Assembly: GCA_023428865.1 (NCBI GenBank)
Contig: JAEYWT010000374.1
Span: 1-22,814 of the forward strand
Direction of reading: 5' to 3'
Source of the DNA: Bacteroidota bacterium
GTDB lineage: Bacteria > Bacteroidota > Bacteroidia > Flavobacteriales_F > PHOS-HE28
Length of the DNA: 22,814 nucleotides
The position numbers and the translations under genes were made by a program. The notes under the pieces are model-generated. The model did not search any database. It saw only the letters and a program-made list of their open reading frames with translations, and was not told where the DNA came from. Positions within the stretch are counted from its first letter, which is position 1. Each line of letters opens with the position of its first letter. This document shows, piece by piece, positions 8,275-14,540 of this stretch.

Positions 8275-9746
8275 GCGGCGGGCGGGTTCGGTGGTGGGGC
8301 ACCTGGTCCTCCATTGGGTCGATCGCCACGGTTTCCACGGCCTCTTCCGCGACTGCGCCGTCCACCTCGATCGCCATCGGGGCGTGGTCCCTGGCCTTCG
8401 GGACGAGCCTGTTGCCCTTGGGGACGTGGTGGTTTCGGGCCACGATCGGCACGTGGTCCACGATCACCTTCGGGCCTTGGTCCTCTTTCTGGTTTCGGAC
8501 CAGTTCGCGCTGGTGGTGTGCCGGGGCTCCCTTCTGGGCGTGGTGGTTTGACGCCTTGTGGGGTAGCGCCTCGCTGCCTGTCCGAACGATCACGGCTACC
8601 GCGGCCGCGCTTTTTGTTCGCCGCACCACTACGCGACTTCGTTTTACCATCGAAGCGGGTCAGGTCATCCTGGCCTACGACGTTCTCGTAATCCGGTGTC
8701 TTAACCTTTTCCACCACCTCGTCGGCCATGTTCAGATCCACTTCGGGCTCCACACCCGCCTTGTTCTGGGCCAATACATCGCGCACCACATCCACCGGGA
8801 AACCGGCCATGATGAAGGGTCCGCCGGGTTGTTTGAAGCCGTACCACATCTTCCCAGTGAAGATGTCCGTCTTCATATGCACACCCGTACCCTGCTTGGT
8901 CTTCAACTTGGCGTTCTGTGAAGGATAGCTCTTCACCGCCTCGATGTACATATCCAGCTCGTAGTTGAGGCAGCACTTCAACTTGCCGCACTGGCCGGCT
9001 AGTTTCTGCGGATTGAGGGCAAGCTGTTGGTAGCGAGCCGCGCTGGTGGTGACACTGCGGAAATCGGTGAGCCATGTGCTACAGCACAATTCGCGCCCGC
9101 AGCTACCGATACCACCGATACGGCCGGCCTCCTGGCGCGAGCCGATCTGCTTCATCTCCACCCGCACCTTGAAACGATCGCTCATGGTGCGCACGATGCC
9201 GCGGAAATCGATGCGGTCTTCGGCGGTGTAGTACACGATGGCTTTGGTGCCGTCGCCTTGGTACTCCACATCCGTCACCTTCATGTCCAGACGTGCATCG
9301 GCCACCATCCGTCGGCTGGCGAACATGGTCTCATCTTCCAACTTGCGCGCCACATGCCATCGGTCTATGTCTTCCTGGGTGGCTATGCGCAGCACCTTGC
9401 GCAGGTCGTAGGTCTCGCCGGTCACCTTCTTGCGCTCCATTTGGGCGCGCACCAGTTCGCCGGTCAGGCTTACCATGCCGATATCGTGCCCGGGTGCAGC
9501 ATCCACGGCTACCAGGTCACCGGGCATCAATTGCAGGCCCGCGGTGTTGCGGTAAAAGGCCTTGCGTGTGTTCTTGAAACGCACTTCAACGCCATCGAAG
9601 GCTTGTTGACCGCCAGGCAAGGGAACCCCGGTAAGCCAGTCGAAAACACCCAGCTTGTTGCAGCCGCTGGTGCTGCAATACCCATTGCTCTTACAACCGG
9701 CAGGTTTGCCGTCCGGTCCAACACTACTGCATCCAGCACAAGCCAT
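8271..9746 (-). CDS. ricT: PSP1-domain (RicT/YaaT-like) protein with long Arg/Pro/Gly tail
   Basis: The 491-residue protein belongs to the PSP1 family. The core (about residues 50-330) has the two conserved cysteine motifs GSCGRELCCSTWL (214-226; Cys216, 221, 222) and GQCGKLKCCLNYE (251-263; Cys253, 258, 259). The N-terminus adds five cysteines (3, 6, 18, 24, 29) that look like a metal or iron-sulfur site. Residues about 366-491 form a low-complexity tail rich in Arg, Pro and Gly, including RGRGRGNRGDR. In Bacillus, RicT works with RicA and RicF in a complex that binds [4Fe-4S] clusters and affects RNase Y processing; no partner is present here, so that role is only an analogy. The gene is the first after a 187-bp gap behind holB and is coupled to gldH. 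Confidence 0.92.
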   Translation of the reverse strand: MACAGCSSVGPDGKPAGCKSNGYCSTSGCNKLGVFDWLTGVPLPGGQQAFDGVEVRFKNTRKAFYRNTAGLQLMPGDLVAVDAAPGHDIGMVSLTGELVRAQMERKKVTGETYDLRKVLRIATQEDIDRWHVARKLEDETMFASRRMVADARLDMKVTDVEYQGDGTKAIVYYTAEDRIDFRGIVRTMSDRFKVRVEMKQIGSRQEAGRIGGIGSCGRELCCSTWLTDFRSVTTSAARYQQLALNPQKLAGQCGKLKCCLNYELDMYIEAVKSYPSQNAKLKTKQGTGVHMKTDIFTGKMWYGFKQPGGPFIMAGFPVDVVRDVLAQNKAGVEPEVDLNMADEVVEKVKTPDYENVVGQDDLTRFDGKTKSRSGAANKKRGRGSRDRSDRQRGATPQGVKPPRPEGSPGTPPARTGPKPERGPRPEGDRGPRADRGPKPPRPQGQQARPEGQGPRPDGDRGGRRSRGRGRGNRGDRPNGGPGAPPPNPPAA

Positions 9747-9786
9747 TTCGCTCAGTTCCAGCCCGTTCTATCGGACCGATGTGGGG

Positions 9787-9794
9787 CGAAGATA
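9787..9794 (-). promoter_or_regulatory. Candidate Bacteroidota -7 box for ricT-gldH
   Basis: On the minus strand this reads TATCTTCG, identical to the box before scoA, and ends 40 bases before the ricT start. It lies in a 187-bp intergenic region, so ricT and gldH probably have their own promoter. No convincing -33 TTG element is seen at the expected distance. Confidence 0.4.
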
Positions 9795-9933
9795 GCGTGT
9801 GGTGGGTGGATGCACCGAGCAACATGGATCCTCCGCAGCGCAGTTGTCAACCCCGTCATGTCGAAGGGCGACCGAACGTTGCCCCAGCCCAGTCTACCGT
9901 GGCGTCTGGCAAAGACTTGGCTCCAAATACCGA

Positions 9934-11055
9934 TCACGCCGCCATCCGCAATAGCCCCATCATCCTATAGCTCAGGTCGCTGAAGAGGATCTTCGGGTTG
10001 GCATTGCGTTCCACGTGGTAGTGCGCTTGTTCCAGCTCTCGCCGGATGCCATCCACGTTGTTGTGGTTCATCAATTTACTGAAGTTCTGCACGAACTCGT
10101 GCTCCTGCCCCAACACACGCACCAGCTCGGGCGTGTTCTGCCACTGCAGCGCGCATTGGCGGATCAAGTAGAGGCCATAACGCATCAGCGATTTCTGGCG
10201 TTCGCGGCCCATCTTCTGGAAGGCTTCGCCGAACTCCACGGCCACGCCTACTTCCCGCCGGTAGCAGGCCCGCAGCCAATCGCGGAAGAAAACGAAGAGC
10301 TCCTCCTCGTTCTTGTTCGCCATATCCACCGCCTCGAGTAGATCACCTTCGCTGCGGAGCGCAATGGCCATGGCCTCTTCTTCACCCAGGTCGGAAAAAC
10401 GTTCACGCAGTGCTTCCACGAGCTCGGTAGGGCGCAGGGCTGGCACCTTCACCAATTGGGCTCGGCTCAGGATCGTAGCCAGTAGCTGGTCGGCATCGGT
10501 GCTTACCAACAGGAACACGGTGTTCGGCTCAGGCTCTTCCAGCACCTTCAACAGCTTGTTCGCCGCGGCGGTATCCATCAATTCGGGCAGCCAGATCAGC
10601 ATCACCTTATAGCCACCCATGAACGAGCGCAAGCTCAGTTTCCGTTGGATCTCCTGGGCAATGTCCACCCCCATGCGCAATTGCTTGTTCTCGCTCTCCA
10701 GCTGATCACGCCAGTGCTCTACGTCCAGGTATGGTTCCGCCAGGACAGCCTGCCGCCATTGTGGCGTGAACGGCTCGCACACCTTCACCTTTTCCGTGAA
10801 GAAGATAGGGAACTCCAGGTGTACATCCGGGTGCTCCAGCTTATTCATCTGTAAGCACGAAGAGCACGTGCCGCAAGCATCCGCGGCATCGCGGTCTTGG
10901 CACAGCAGGTATTGCGCGTAGCCCAGGGCCATGGCCAGGTTGCCACTGCCCCGTGGGCCCATGAACAATTGCGCATGCGCCACACGCCCTTCGCGGATAT
11001 TGCCGATGAGCTTCGCCTTCAGCGCCGCATGCCCGATGACCTTGGAGAACAACAC
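9934..11055 (-). CDS. holB: DNA polymerase III subunit delta'
   Basis: The 373-residue protein is a clamp-loader AAA+ subunit. It begins MLFSKVIGHA, followed by HAQLFMGPRGSGN (27-39), a P-loop in which the nucleotide-binding lysine is replaced by Asn, as expected for the non-hydrolysing delta' subunit. A zinc-binding cysteine set follows (C52, C61, C64, C67 in CGTCSSC). The segment TAAANKLLKVLEEPEPNT and the sensor region ILSRAQLVKVP are strongly diagnostic. The start is GTG; no better start exists because the conserved N-terminus begins there. It is divergent from pgk with a 98-bp shared promoter region and is followed, after 187 bp, by the ricT-like gene. DnaX is less likely because the lysine is missing and the protein is short. 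Confidence 0.95.
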   Translation of the reverse strand: MLFSKVIGHAALKAKLIGNIREGRVAHAQLFMGPRGSGNLAMALGYAQYLLCQDRDAADACGTCSSCLQMNKLEHPDVHLEFPIFFTEKVKVCEPFTPQWRQAVLAEPYLDVEHWRDQLESENKQLRMGVDIAQEIQRKLSLRSFMGGYKVMLIWLPELMDTAAANKLLKVLEEPEPNTVFLLVSTDADQLLATILSRAQLVKVPALRPTELVEALRERFSDLGEEEAMAIALRSEGDLLEAVDMANKNEEELFVFFRDWLRACYRREVGVAVEFGEAFQKMGRERQKSLMRYGLYLIRQCALQWQNTPELVRVLGQEHEFVQNFSKLMNHNNVDGIRRELEQAHYHVERNANPKILFSDLSYRMMGLLRMAA

Positions 11056-11060
11056 GGGTG

Positions 11061-11068
11061 CAAAGGTG
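11061..11068 (-). promoter_or_regulatory. Candidate -7 box for holB
   Basis: On the minus strand this reads CACCTTTG, one mismatch from TAnnTTTG, only 5 bases before the GTG start of holB. If used, the mRNA would be leaderless or nearly so. Confidence 0.35.
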
Positions 11069-11079
11069 GTGGATCGGTT

Positions 11080-11132
11080 AATGTGCTGATCAATACGAGG
11101 CGACCATCAGCGAATTCGCTCATCAGCACATT
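11080..11132. repeat. Nested palindromes between divergent holB and pgk
   Basis: AATGTGCTGAT (11080-11090) and ATCAGCACATT (11122-11132) are a perfect 11-bp inverted pair separated by 31 bp. Inside the spacer is a second perfect 12-bp palindrome, AGCGAATTCGCT (11109-11120). The outer arms lie 9-11 bp from the proposed -7 boxes of holB and pgk, so a bound protein or extruded cruciform would cover both upstream promoter regions. No regulator is known to me for this site. Confidence 0.6.
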
Positions 11133-11141
11133 CCGCTAATC

Positions 11142-11149
11142 TACTTTCG
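11142..11149 (+). promoter_or_regulatory. Candidate Bacteroidota -7 box for pgk
   Basis: TACTTTCG differs from TAnnTTTG at one base and is followed by CGCC and the pgk ATG, four bases downstream. This box-then-start arrangement is typical of leaderless or very short-leader Bacteroidota genes. Confidence 0.5.
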
Positions 11150-11153
11150 CGCC

Positions 11154-12344
11154 ATGCAAACCATGGACACCTACTCCTTCGCAGGAAAGAAAGCGCTTGT
11201 ACGTGTGGATCTTAACGTACCCCAGGATGCTAACGGCCAGGTGACGGATGATACCCGCGCCCGCGCCATTGTGCCCACCGTACAGAAGATCGTGAAGGAT
11301 GGTGGTAGTGTGATCCTGATGAGCCACCTCGGCCGCCCGAAAGGGAAAGTGAACCCGAGCATGAGCCTGAAGCCCATAGGCGAACACCTGAGCACCCTGC
11401 TAGGCAAACCGGTGCTCTTCGCCACGGATTGTGTGGGGCCTGATGCCCAAGCGAAAGCCGCAGCGCTAAAGCCCGGCGAAGTGCTGTTGTTGGAGAACCT
11501 CCGCTTCCACTCCGAAGAAGAAGCCGGCGACGAAGCCTTCAGCAGAACGCTGAGCGAACTCGGTGATGTGTACGTGAACGACGCCTTCGGTACGGCCCAC
11601 CGCGCACACGCCAGCACCACCGTCGTGGCTAAATTCTTCCCGAACGACAAGCTCTTCGGCCACTTGATGCAGGCCGAGATAGACAGCGTGGGCAAGGTTC
11701 TTGGGAACCCGCAGCGCCCAATGACCGCCATTGTAGGTGGCAGTAAAGTGAGCAGTAAGATCGACGTGTTGCAGAATCTGATCGGTACGTGCGACGAGCT
11801 GATCATCGGTGGTGGCATGGCCAACACCTTCGTGAAGGCCATGGGCGGCCAAACCGGCAGCAGCCTGGTAGAAGACGACCTGTTGGACACCGCGCGTGCC
11901 ATCATCAAGGACGCTGCTGCCAAAGGCGTTAAGCTGCACATCCCCACCGATGCAGTGGTGGCCGATGCCTTCGCCGCCACCGCCAACACCGACCAGTGCG
12001 CCGCCGACGCTGTGCCCGATGGCTGGATGGCACTGGACATTGGCCCCAAGAGCATAGAGACCTTCAGCAACGCCATCCTCGGTAGCAAGACCATCCTTTG
12101 GAACGGCCCCATGGGCGTGTTCGAGATGGAGGCTTTTCAACAAGGCACCATCGCCATTGCGAACACGGTAGCAGAAGCGACCGAAAAAGGCGCCTTCTCC
12201 CTTGTAGGTGGAGGAGATAGCGTAGCAGCCGTGAACCAGTTCGGGTTAGCCGAGAAGATCAGCTACGTGAGCACCGGTGGTGGAGCGATGCTGGAGTATC
12301 TGGAGGGGAAGGTGTTGCCGGGGATCGCGGCGATCGTCGGGTAG
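11154..12344 (+). CDS. pgk: Phosphoglycerate kinase
   Basis: The 396-residue protein catalyses the transfer of phosphate between 1,3-bisphosphoglycerate and ADP in glycolysis and gluconeogenesis. All family signatures are visible: FAGKKALVRVDLNVP at the N-terminus, SHLGRPKGK, VYVNDAFGTAHRAHAST, VGGSKVSSKID, IIGGGMANTFVKA, NGPMGVFEMEAF and the nucleotide-binding VGGGDSVAAV near the C-terminus. The length is standard. The first ATG matches the usual N-terminus (MxTxDxxxFAGKKAL) better than the second ATG at 11163. It is divergent from holB and stands alone on its transcript as far as can be seen. A sequence resembling its last codons follows the stop. Confidence 0.98.
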   Translation: MQTMDTYSFAGKKALVRVDLNVPQDANGQVTDDTRARAIVPTVQKIVKDGGSVILMSHLGRPKGKVNPSMSLKPIGEHLSTLLGKPVLFATDCVGPDAQAKAAALKPGEVLLLENLRFHSEEEAGDEAFSRTLSELGDVYVNDAFGTAHRAHASTTVVAKFFPNDKLFGHLMQAEIDSVGKVLGNPQRPMTAIVGGSKVSSKIDVLQNLIGTCDELIIGGGMANTFVKAMGGQTGSSLVEDDLLDTARAIIKDAAAKGVKLHIPTDAVVADAFAATANTDQCAADAVPDGWMALDIGPKSIETFSNAILGSKTILWNGPMGVFEMEAFQQGTIAIANTVAEATEKGAFSLVGGGDSVAAVNQFGLAEKISYVSTGGGAMLEYLEGKVLPGIAAIVG

Positions 12345-12446
12345 GCACCTTGGTTGTCCAAAAGCGGTGGTGGAGCGGCACTAGAGCTTCTACCTAGAAG
12401 AGGTCCGGCCTACTTGGATCCGGTCGTCCGGCGGTTCCTGAAGTAG
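12345..12446 (+). repeat. pgk-tail-like sequence directly after the pgk stop
   Basis: The 34 codons after the pgk TAG stay open in the pgk frame until a TAG at 12444. They contain SGGGAALELL, which mirrors TGGGAMLEYL of the pgk C-terminus. At DNA level CGGTGGTGGAGCG is identical at 12275-12287 and 12365-12377, an offset of exactly 90 bp, followed by a partly matching stretch. It may be a decayed tandem copy of the pgk 3' end; chance similarity is possible. Confidence 0.35.
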
Positions 12447-12465
12447 TTGTTCACTGCATGAAGAT

Positions 12466-12484
12466 CCGGAAGGTCACCTTCTGG
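12466..12484. terminator. Hairpin downstream of pgk, possible terminator
   Basis: CCGGAAGG and CCTTCTGG can form an 8-bp stem (one G-U pair) with the three-base loop TCA. No T-run follows on either strand, so it is not a classic intrinsic terminator, but it is the strongest hairpin I find after pgk. Confidence 0.3.
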
Positions 12485-12637
12485 TATTCGTGTATTCAGC
12501 CCGCTGGACCGGGTCGTTATCGGCATCCTCGTGTACTTGCAATGCACGGATATACAACGGCTTCCGAATACCCACCGACTGCATACTTGAAATATTGCAC
12601 CCAGAATGCTGATTTTCAACCTTGTTATAGCGAAGCA

Positions 12638-12796
12638 CACCAAGGTGCTCTTCGTGAGGTCTTGGAGCGCAGCCCGGTGGTGATGCAGGACCTGGAACTG
12701 GACCAGCTCTACGTGATCTACCCGGGCACGCGGCGATACAAGCTGGATGAAGGTGTGGAGGTGGTTCCGCTGGAAATGCTCTCCCACCTAAACTGA
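12638..12796 (+). pseudogene. C-terminal fragment, probably of an AAA/DUF4143 ATPase
   Basis: The reading frame here ends in LREVLERSPVVMQDLELDQL followed by YVIYPGTRRYKLDEGV and EVVPLEML, which resembles the C-terminal end of DUF4143-type AAA+ ATPases ('.vyPG...y.l..gv.vvpl'). The frame can be read upstream to 12458, but those residues show no family character and the DNA from about 12540 to 12640 is poorer in GC than the flanking genes. The N-terminal ATPase and most of the DUF4143 domain are absent. I therefore read this as the remnant of a mostly deleted gene; the left boundary is a guess. The alternative, a real 112-residue protein from 12458, cannot be excluded but has no recognisable N-terminus. 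Confidence 0.4.
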
Positions 12797-12856
12797 GCAG
12801 AGGTGGTCTACCAACCCCAAATACGGTGGTTCCACTGGCAAACGCGCATGATCCCG

Positions 12857-12864
12857 TATCTTTA
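12857..12864 (+). promoter_or_regulatory. Candidate -7 box for the cold-shock-domain gene
   Basis: TATCTTTA differs from TAnnTTTG at the last base and lies 65 bases before the proposed TTG start. It would give a leader of about 55-60 nt. The -33 region is unclear (CTGG around 12835). Confidence 0.35.
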
Positions 12865-12929
12865 TATCGCCTTACGGGCTGCTCGGCACTCGAACAGCGT
12901 TGGTATGGCATAACGAGAACCACGCACAC

Positions 12930-13376
12930 TTGGCATCATCAGGATCATTCAACAAGCGCGACAAAGAGAAGAAGCGCCAGCAGAAACACGAGGAGAAACA
13001 GCGCCGCAAAGAGGAGCGCAAAGCCAACTCCGGCGGTGGTGGGCTGGATAGCATGTTGGCGTATGTGGACGAGAACGGGCAGCTTACCAGCACGCCACCC
13101 GACCCCACGAAGAAAAAGAAGGAGATCGCCTTGGAGGACATCGAGATCGGTGTACCCCGCCGCGAGCACGAAGAGGTCAGCAACGACCGAACAGGCCGTA
13201 TCGACTTCTTCGACACCTCGAAAGGCTTTGGCTTCATCAAAGAAGACGGCACACAAGAGCGCTACTTCGTACACATTAGCGGGCTGTTGGATGAGGTACA
13301 AGCCAACGACAAGGTGATCTTCGAGACCGAGCGCGGACCACGCGGCATGAACGCGGTGCGTGTGCGCAAAGGCTGA
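12930..13376 (+). CDS. Cold-shock-domain protein with basic N-terminal helix
   Basis: The 148-residue product has three parts. Residues 7-32 are a Lys/Arg/Glu-rich helical stretch; residues 38-80 hold the linker with AYVDENGQLTSTPPDPTKKK and DIEIGVPRRE; residues 88-148 are a cold-shock domain with RNP1-like KGFGFI (98-103) and RNP2-like YFVHI (112-116), so it should bind single-stranded RNA or DNA. This three-part form is widespread in Bacteroidota. The start is uncertain: no ATG fits, and I chose the TTG at 12930 because it gives MASSGSFNKRDKEKKR, which matches the usual N-terminus of the family; an alternative TTG at 12900 adds ten residues. It stands apart from its neighbours, with a leader that could support temperature-dependent control. 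Confidence 0.88.
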   Translation: MASSGSFNKRDKEKKRQQKHEEKQRRKEERKANSGGGGLDSMLAYVDENGQLTSTPPDPTKKKKEIALEDIEIGVPRREHEEVSNDRTGRIDFFDTSKGFGFIKEDGTQERYFVHISGLLDEVQANDKVIFETERGPRGMNAVRVRKG

Positions 13377-13408
13377 TCGCCACGGCACACGCCAAGCACA
13401 ACGGTCCC

Positions 13409-13924
13409 ATGCGCACTGGAACCGGTAGATACACGTTGCAACGCATAACCGCGGATGATAAAGTCCACATCCATCGTGGCCTTTCGCATCCCGATGTGAT
13501 CAAGCACTATGCGGTCAGCTTCCCTACCTTGGAGGCCACCCAGGAGCAGATGGATTGGTACGCGGAATTGGAGCGCACCGGCAAGGGCCAATGGTGGTCC
13601 ATTCGGCAGGAGACGAACTTTCTGGGTGCCATCGGCATCAACAACATCGACCAACGGCATCGCTGTTGCGAACTCGGTTTCTGGCTACTACCGGAACATT
13701 GGCGCAAGGGCATCATCAGCGAAGCACTACCGTTGGTGATCGACCACTGCTTCAGCACCCTGGCGCTGCACCGCATCATGGCCGAGGTGGAAACGGGCAA
13801 TCCAGCAAGCGCGAAAGCCTTGCTCCGTGCCGGTTTCGTACACGAAGGCACCTTGCACGAATGCGAGTGGAAAGATGGTCTACCCTTGAGCTTGGATGTC
13901 TTCGCGCTGCTGAACAAAGAATGA
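13409..13924 (+). CDS. GNAT-family N-acetyltransferase (RimJ/RimL-like)
   Basis: The 171-residue protein matches the Acetyltransf_3 group of GNAT enzymes, which transfer acetyl from acetyl-CoA to an amine. Visible marks are YTLQRITADD at the start, FLGAIGINNID (71-81), ELGFWLLPEHWRKGIISEAL (88-107), which contains the acetyl-CoA pyrophosphate loop, and HRIMAEVETGNPASAKALLR followed by AGFVHEGTL (141-149), the usual C-terminal half. Substrate is unknown; ribosomal-protein N-termini or small amines are the typical options. The stop overlaps the start of the pentapeptide-repeat gene (ATGA), so the two are coupled. It begins 32 bp after the cold-shock-domain gene and may be on the same transcript. 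Confidence 0.9.
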   Translation: MRTGTGRYTLQRITADDKVHIHRGLSHPDVIKHYAVSFPTLEATQEQMDWYAELERTGKGQWWSIRQETNFLGAIGINNIDQRHRCCELGFWLLPEHWRKGIISEALPLVIDHCFSTLALHRIMAEVETGNPASAKALLRAGFVHEGTLHECEWKDGLPLSLDVFALLNKE

Positions 13925-14496
13925 GCGTCACCCTGCACTATGACCGTGTCTTCACCGGCAACGAACTTCAAGCCGATGGATTCGCACACGCCGAATTCGA
14001 GCAGTGTACGTTCCGTGCGGGGCAATGGATGGGCGCAGACCTTTCCAAGACCCGTTTCACCGAATGCGTGTTCGAGCAATGCGATCTGAGCAATGCCGTG
14101 ATCGCCGGAACGGGTTTCCGTCAGGTGGAGTTCAAGGGCTGTAAATTGTTGGGGCTGCAGTTCGACCAGTGCAATGCCTTTCTGTTGGCCATGCGCTTCG
14201 ACCACTGCCGTTTGGACTTCGCCTCGTTCCGATCGCTGGTGTTGAAGGGAGCACGCATCACGGCGTGCAGCTTGGCCGAAACTGACTTCAGAGGCACAGA
14301 CCTTGGCAAGGCCGTGCTCACCGACTCGGACTTCGCCGGGGCTCTCTTCGATGGCACCAACCTCGAAGAGGCCGACCTGCGCGAAGCGCGCAACTTCATC
14401 ATCGACCCGGAACGTAACCGGATCAAGCGCGCCCAGTTCTCCTTGCATGGTTTGCCTGGCCTATTGATGCGCCACGGCATTCGCTGCTCGGCCTAG
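13921..14496 (+). CDS. Pentapeptide-repeat protein, Qnr-like in layout
   Basis: The 191-residue protein is almost entirely built of pentapeptide repeats of the A(D/N)LXX or CXFXX kind, for example FEQCTF, GADLSKTRF, FEQCDLSNA, GTDLGKAVL, NLEEADLREA. These fold into a right-handed quadrilateral helix that can mimic DNA. After the repeats comes a C-terminal segment RAQFSLHGLPGLLMRHGI, whose position and hydrophobic pattern recall the C-terminal dimerisation helix of Qnr and related proteins. Length is close to that of Qnr (about 215) but without its long loops. No signal peptide, so it is cytoplasmic. Interaction with DNA gyrase is a possibility by analogy only. The ATG at 13921 overlaps the acetyltransferase stop by four bases. 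Confidence 0.88.
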   Translation: MSVTLHYDRVFTGNELQADGFAHAEFEQCTFRAGQWMGADLSKTRFTECVFEQCDLSNAVIAGTGFRQVEFKGCKLLGLQFDQCNAFLLAMRFDHCRLDFASFRSLVLKGARITACSLAETDFRGTDLGKAVLTDSDFAGALFDGTNLEEADLREARNFIIDPERNRIKRAQFSLHGLPGLLMRHGIRCSA

Positions 14497-14524
14497 TACG
14501 CCAACGTGCTCGGTTCGTTGACGC

Positions 14525-14532
14525 TATCTTGG
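14525..14532 (+). promoter_or_regulatory. Candidate -7 box for the fatty acid hydroxylase gene
   Basis: TATCTTGG has one mismatch to TAnnTTTG and ends 8 bases before the ATG at 14541. It overlaps the right arm of a 7-bp inverted repeat, ACGCCAA (14498-14504) and TTGGCGT (14529-14535). Confidence 0.4.
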
Positions 14533-14540
14533 CGTTCACC

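Noticed and set aside
9752..9937. Small minus-strand frame of 61 codons in the holB-ricT gap
   Set aside because: It has no recognisable motif and its frame is probably chance; the gap also holds the likely ricT promoter.
9027..9983. 318-codon plus-strand open frame opposite ricT and the end of holB
   Set aside because: It mirrors the ricT coding sequence, crosses the intergenic gap and runs into holB; composition is that of a shadow frame.
10939..10959. Loss of the Walker A lysine in holB as a sign of a broken gene
   Set aside because: The delta' subunit normally does not hydrolyse ATP and often lacks this lysine, so the change is expected.
11171..12112. 313-codon open frame antisense to pgk
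   Set aside because: It lies wholly within a clearly real gene, has no recognisable family, and such long antisense frames are expected in GC-rich coding sequence.
12474..12575. Minus-strand frame ending LQVHEDADNDPVQRAEYTN, which looked like a possible protein tail
   Set aside because: Too short, opposite to the better-supported fragment, without a start or a family I can name.
12458..12796. Complete 112-residue gene between pgk and the cold-shock-domain gene
   Set aside because: Only the last third looks like protein-coding sequence; the rest has no family character and lower GC, so a fragment is the better reading.
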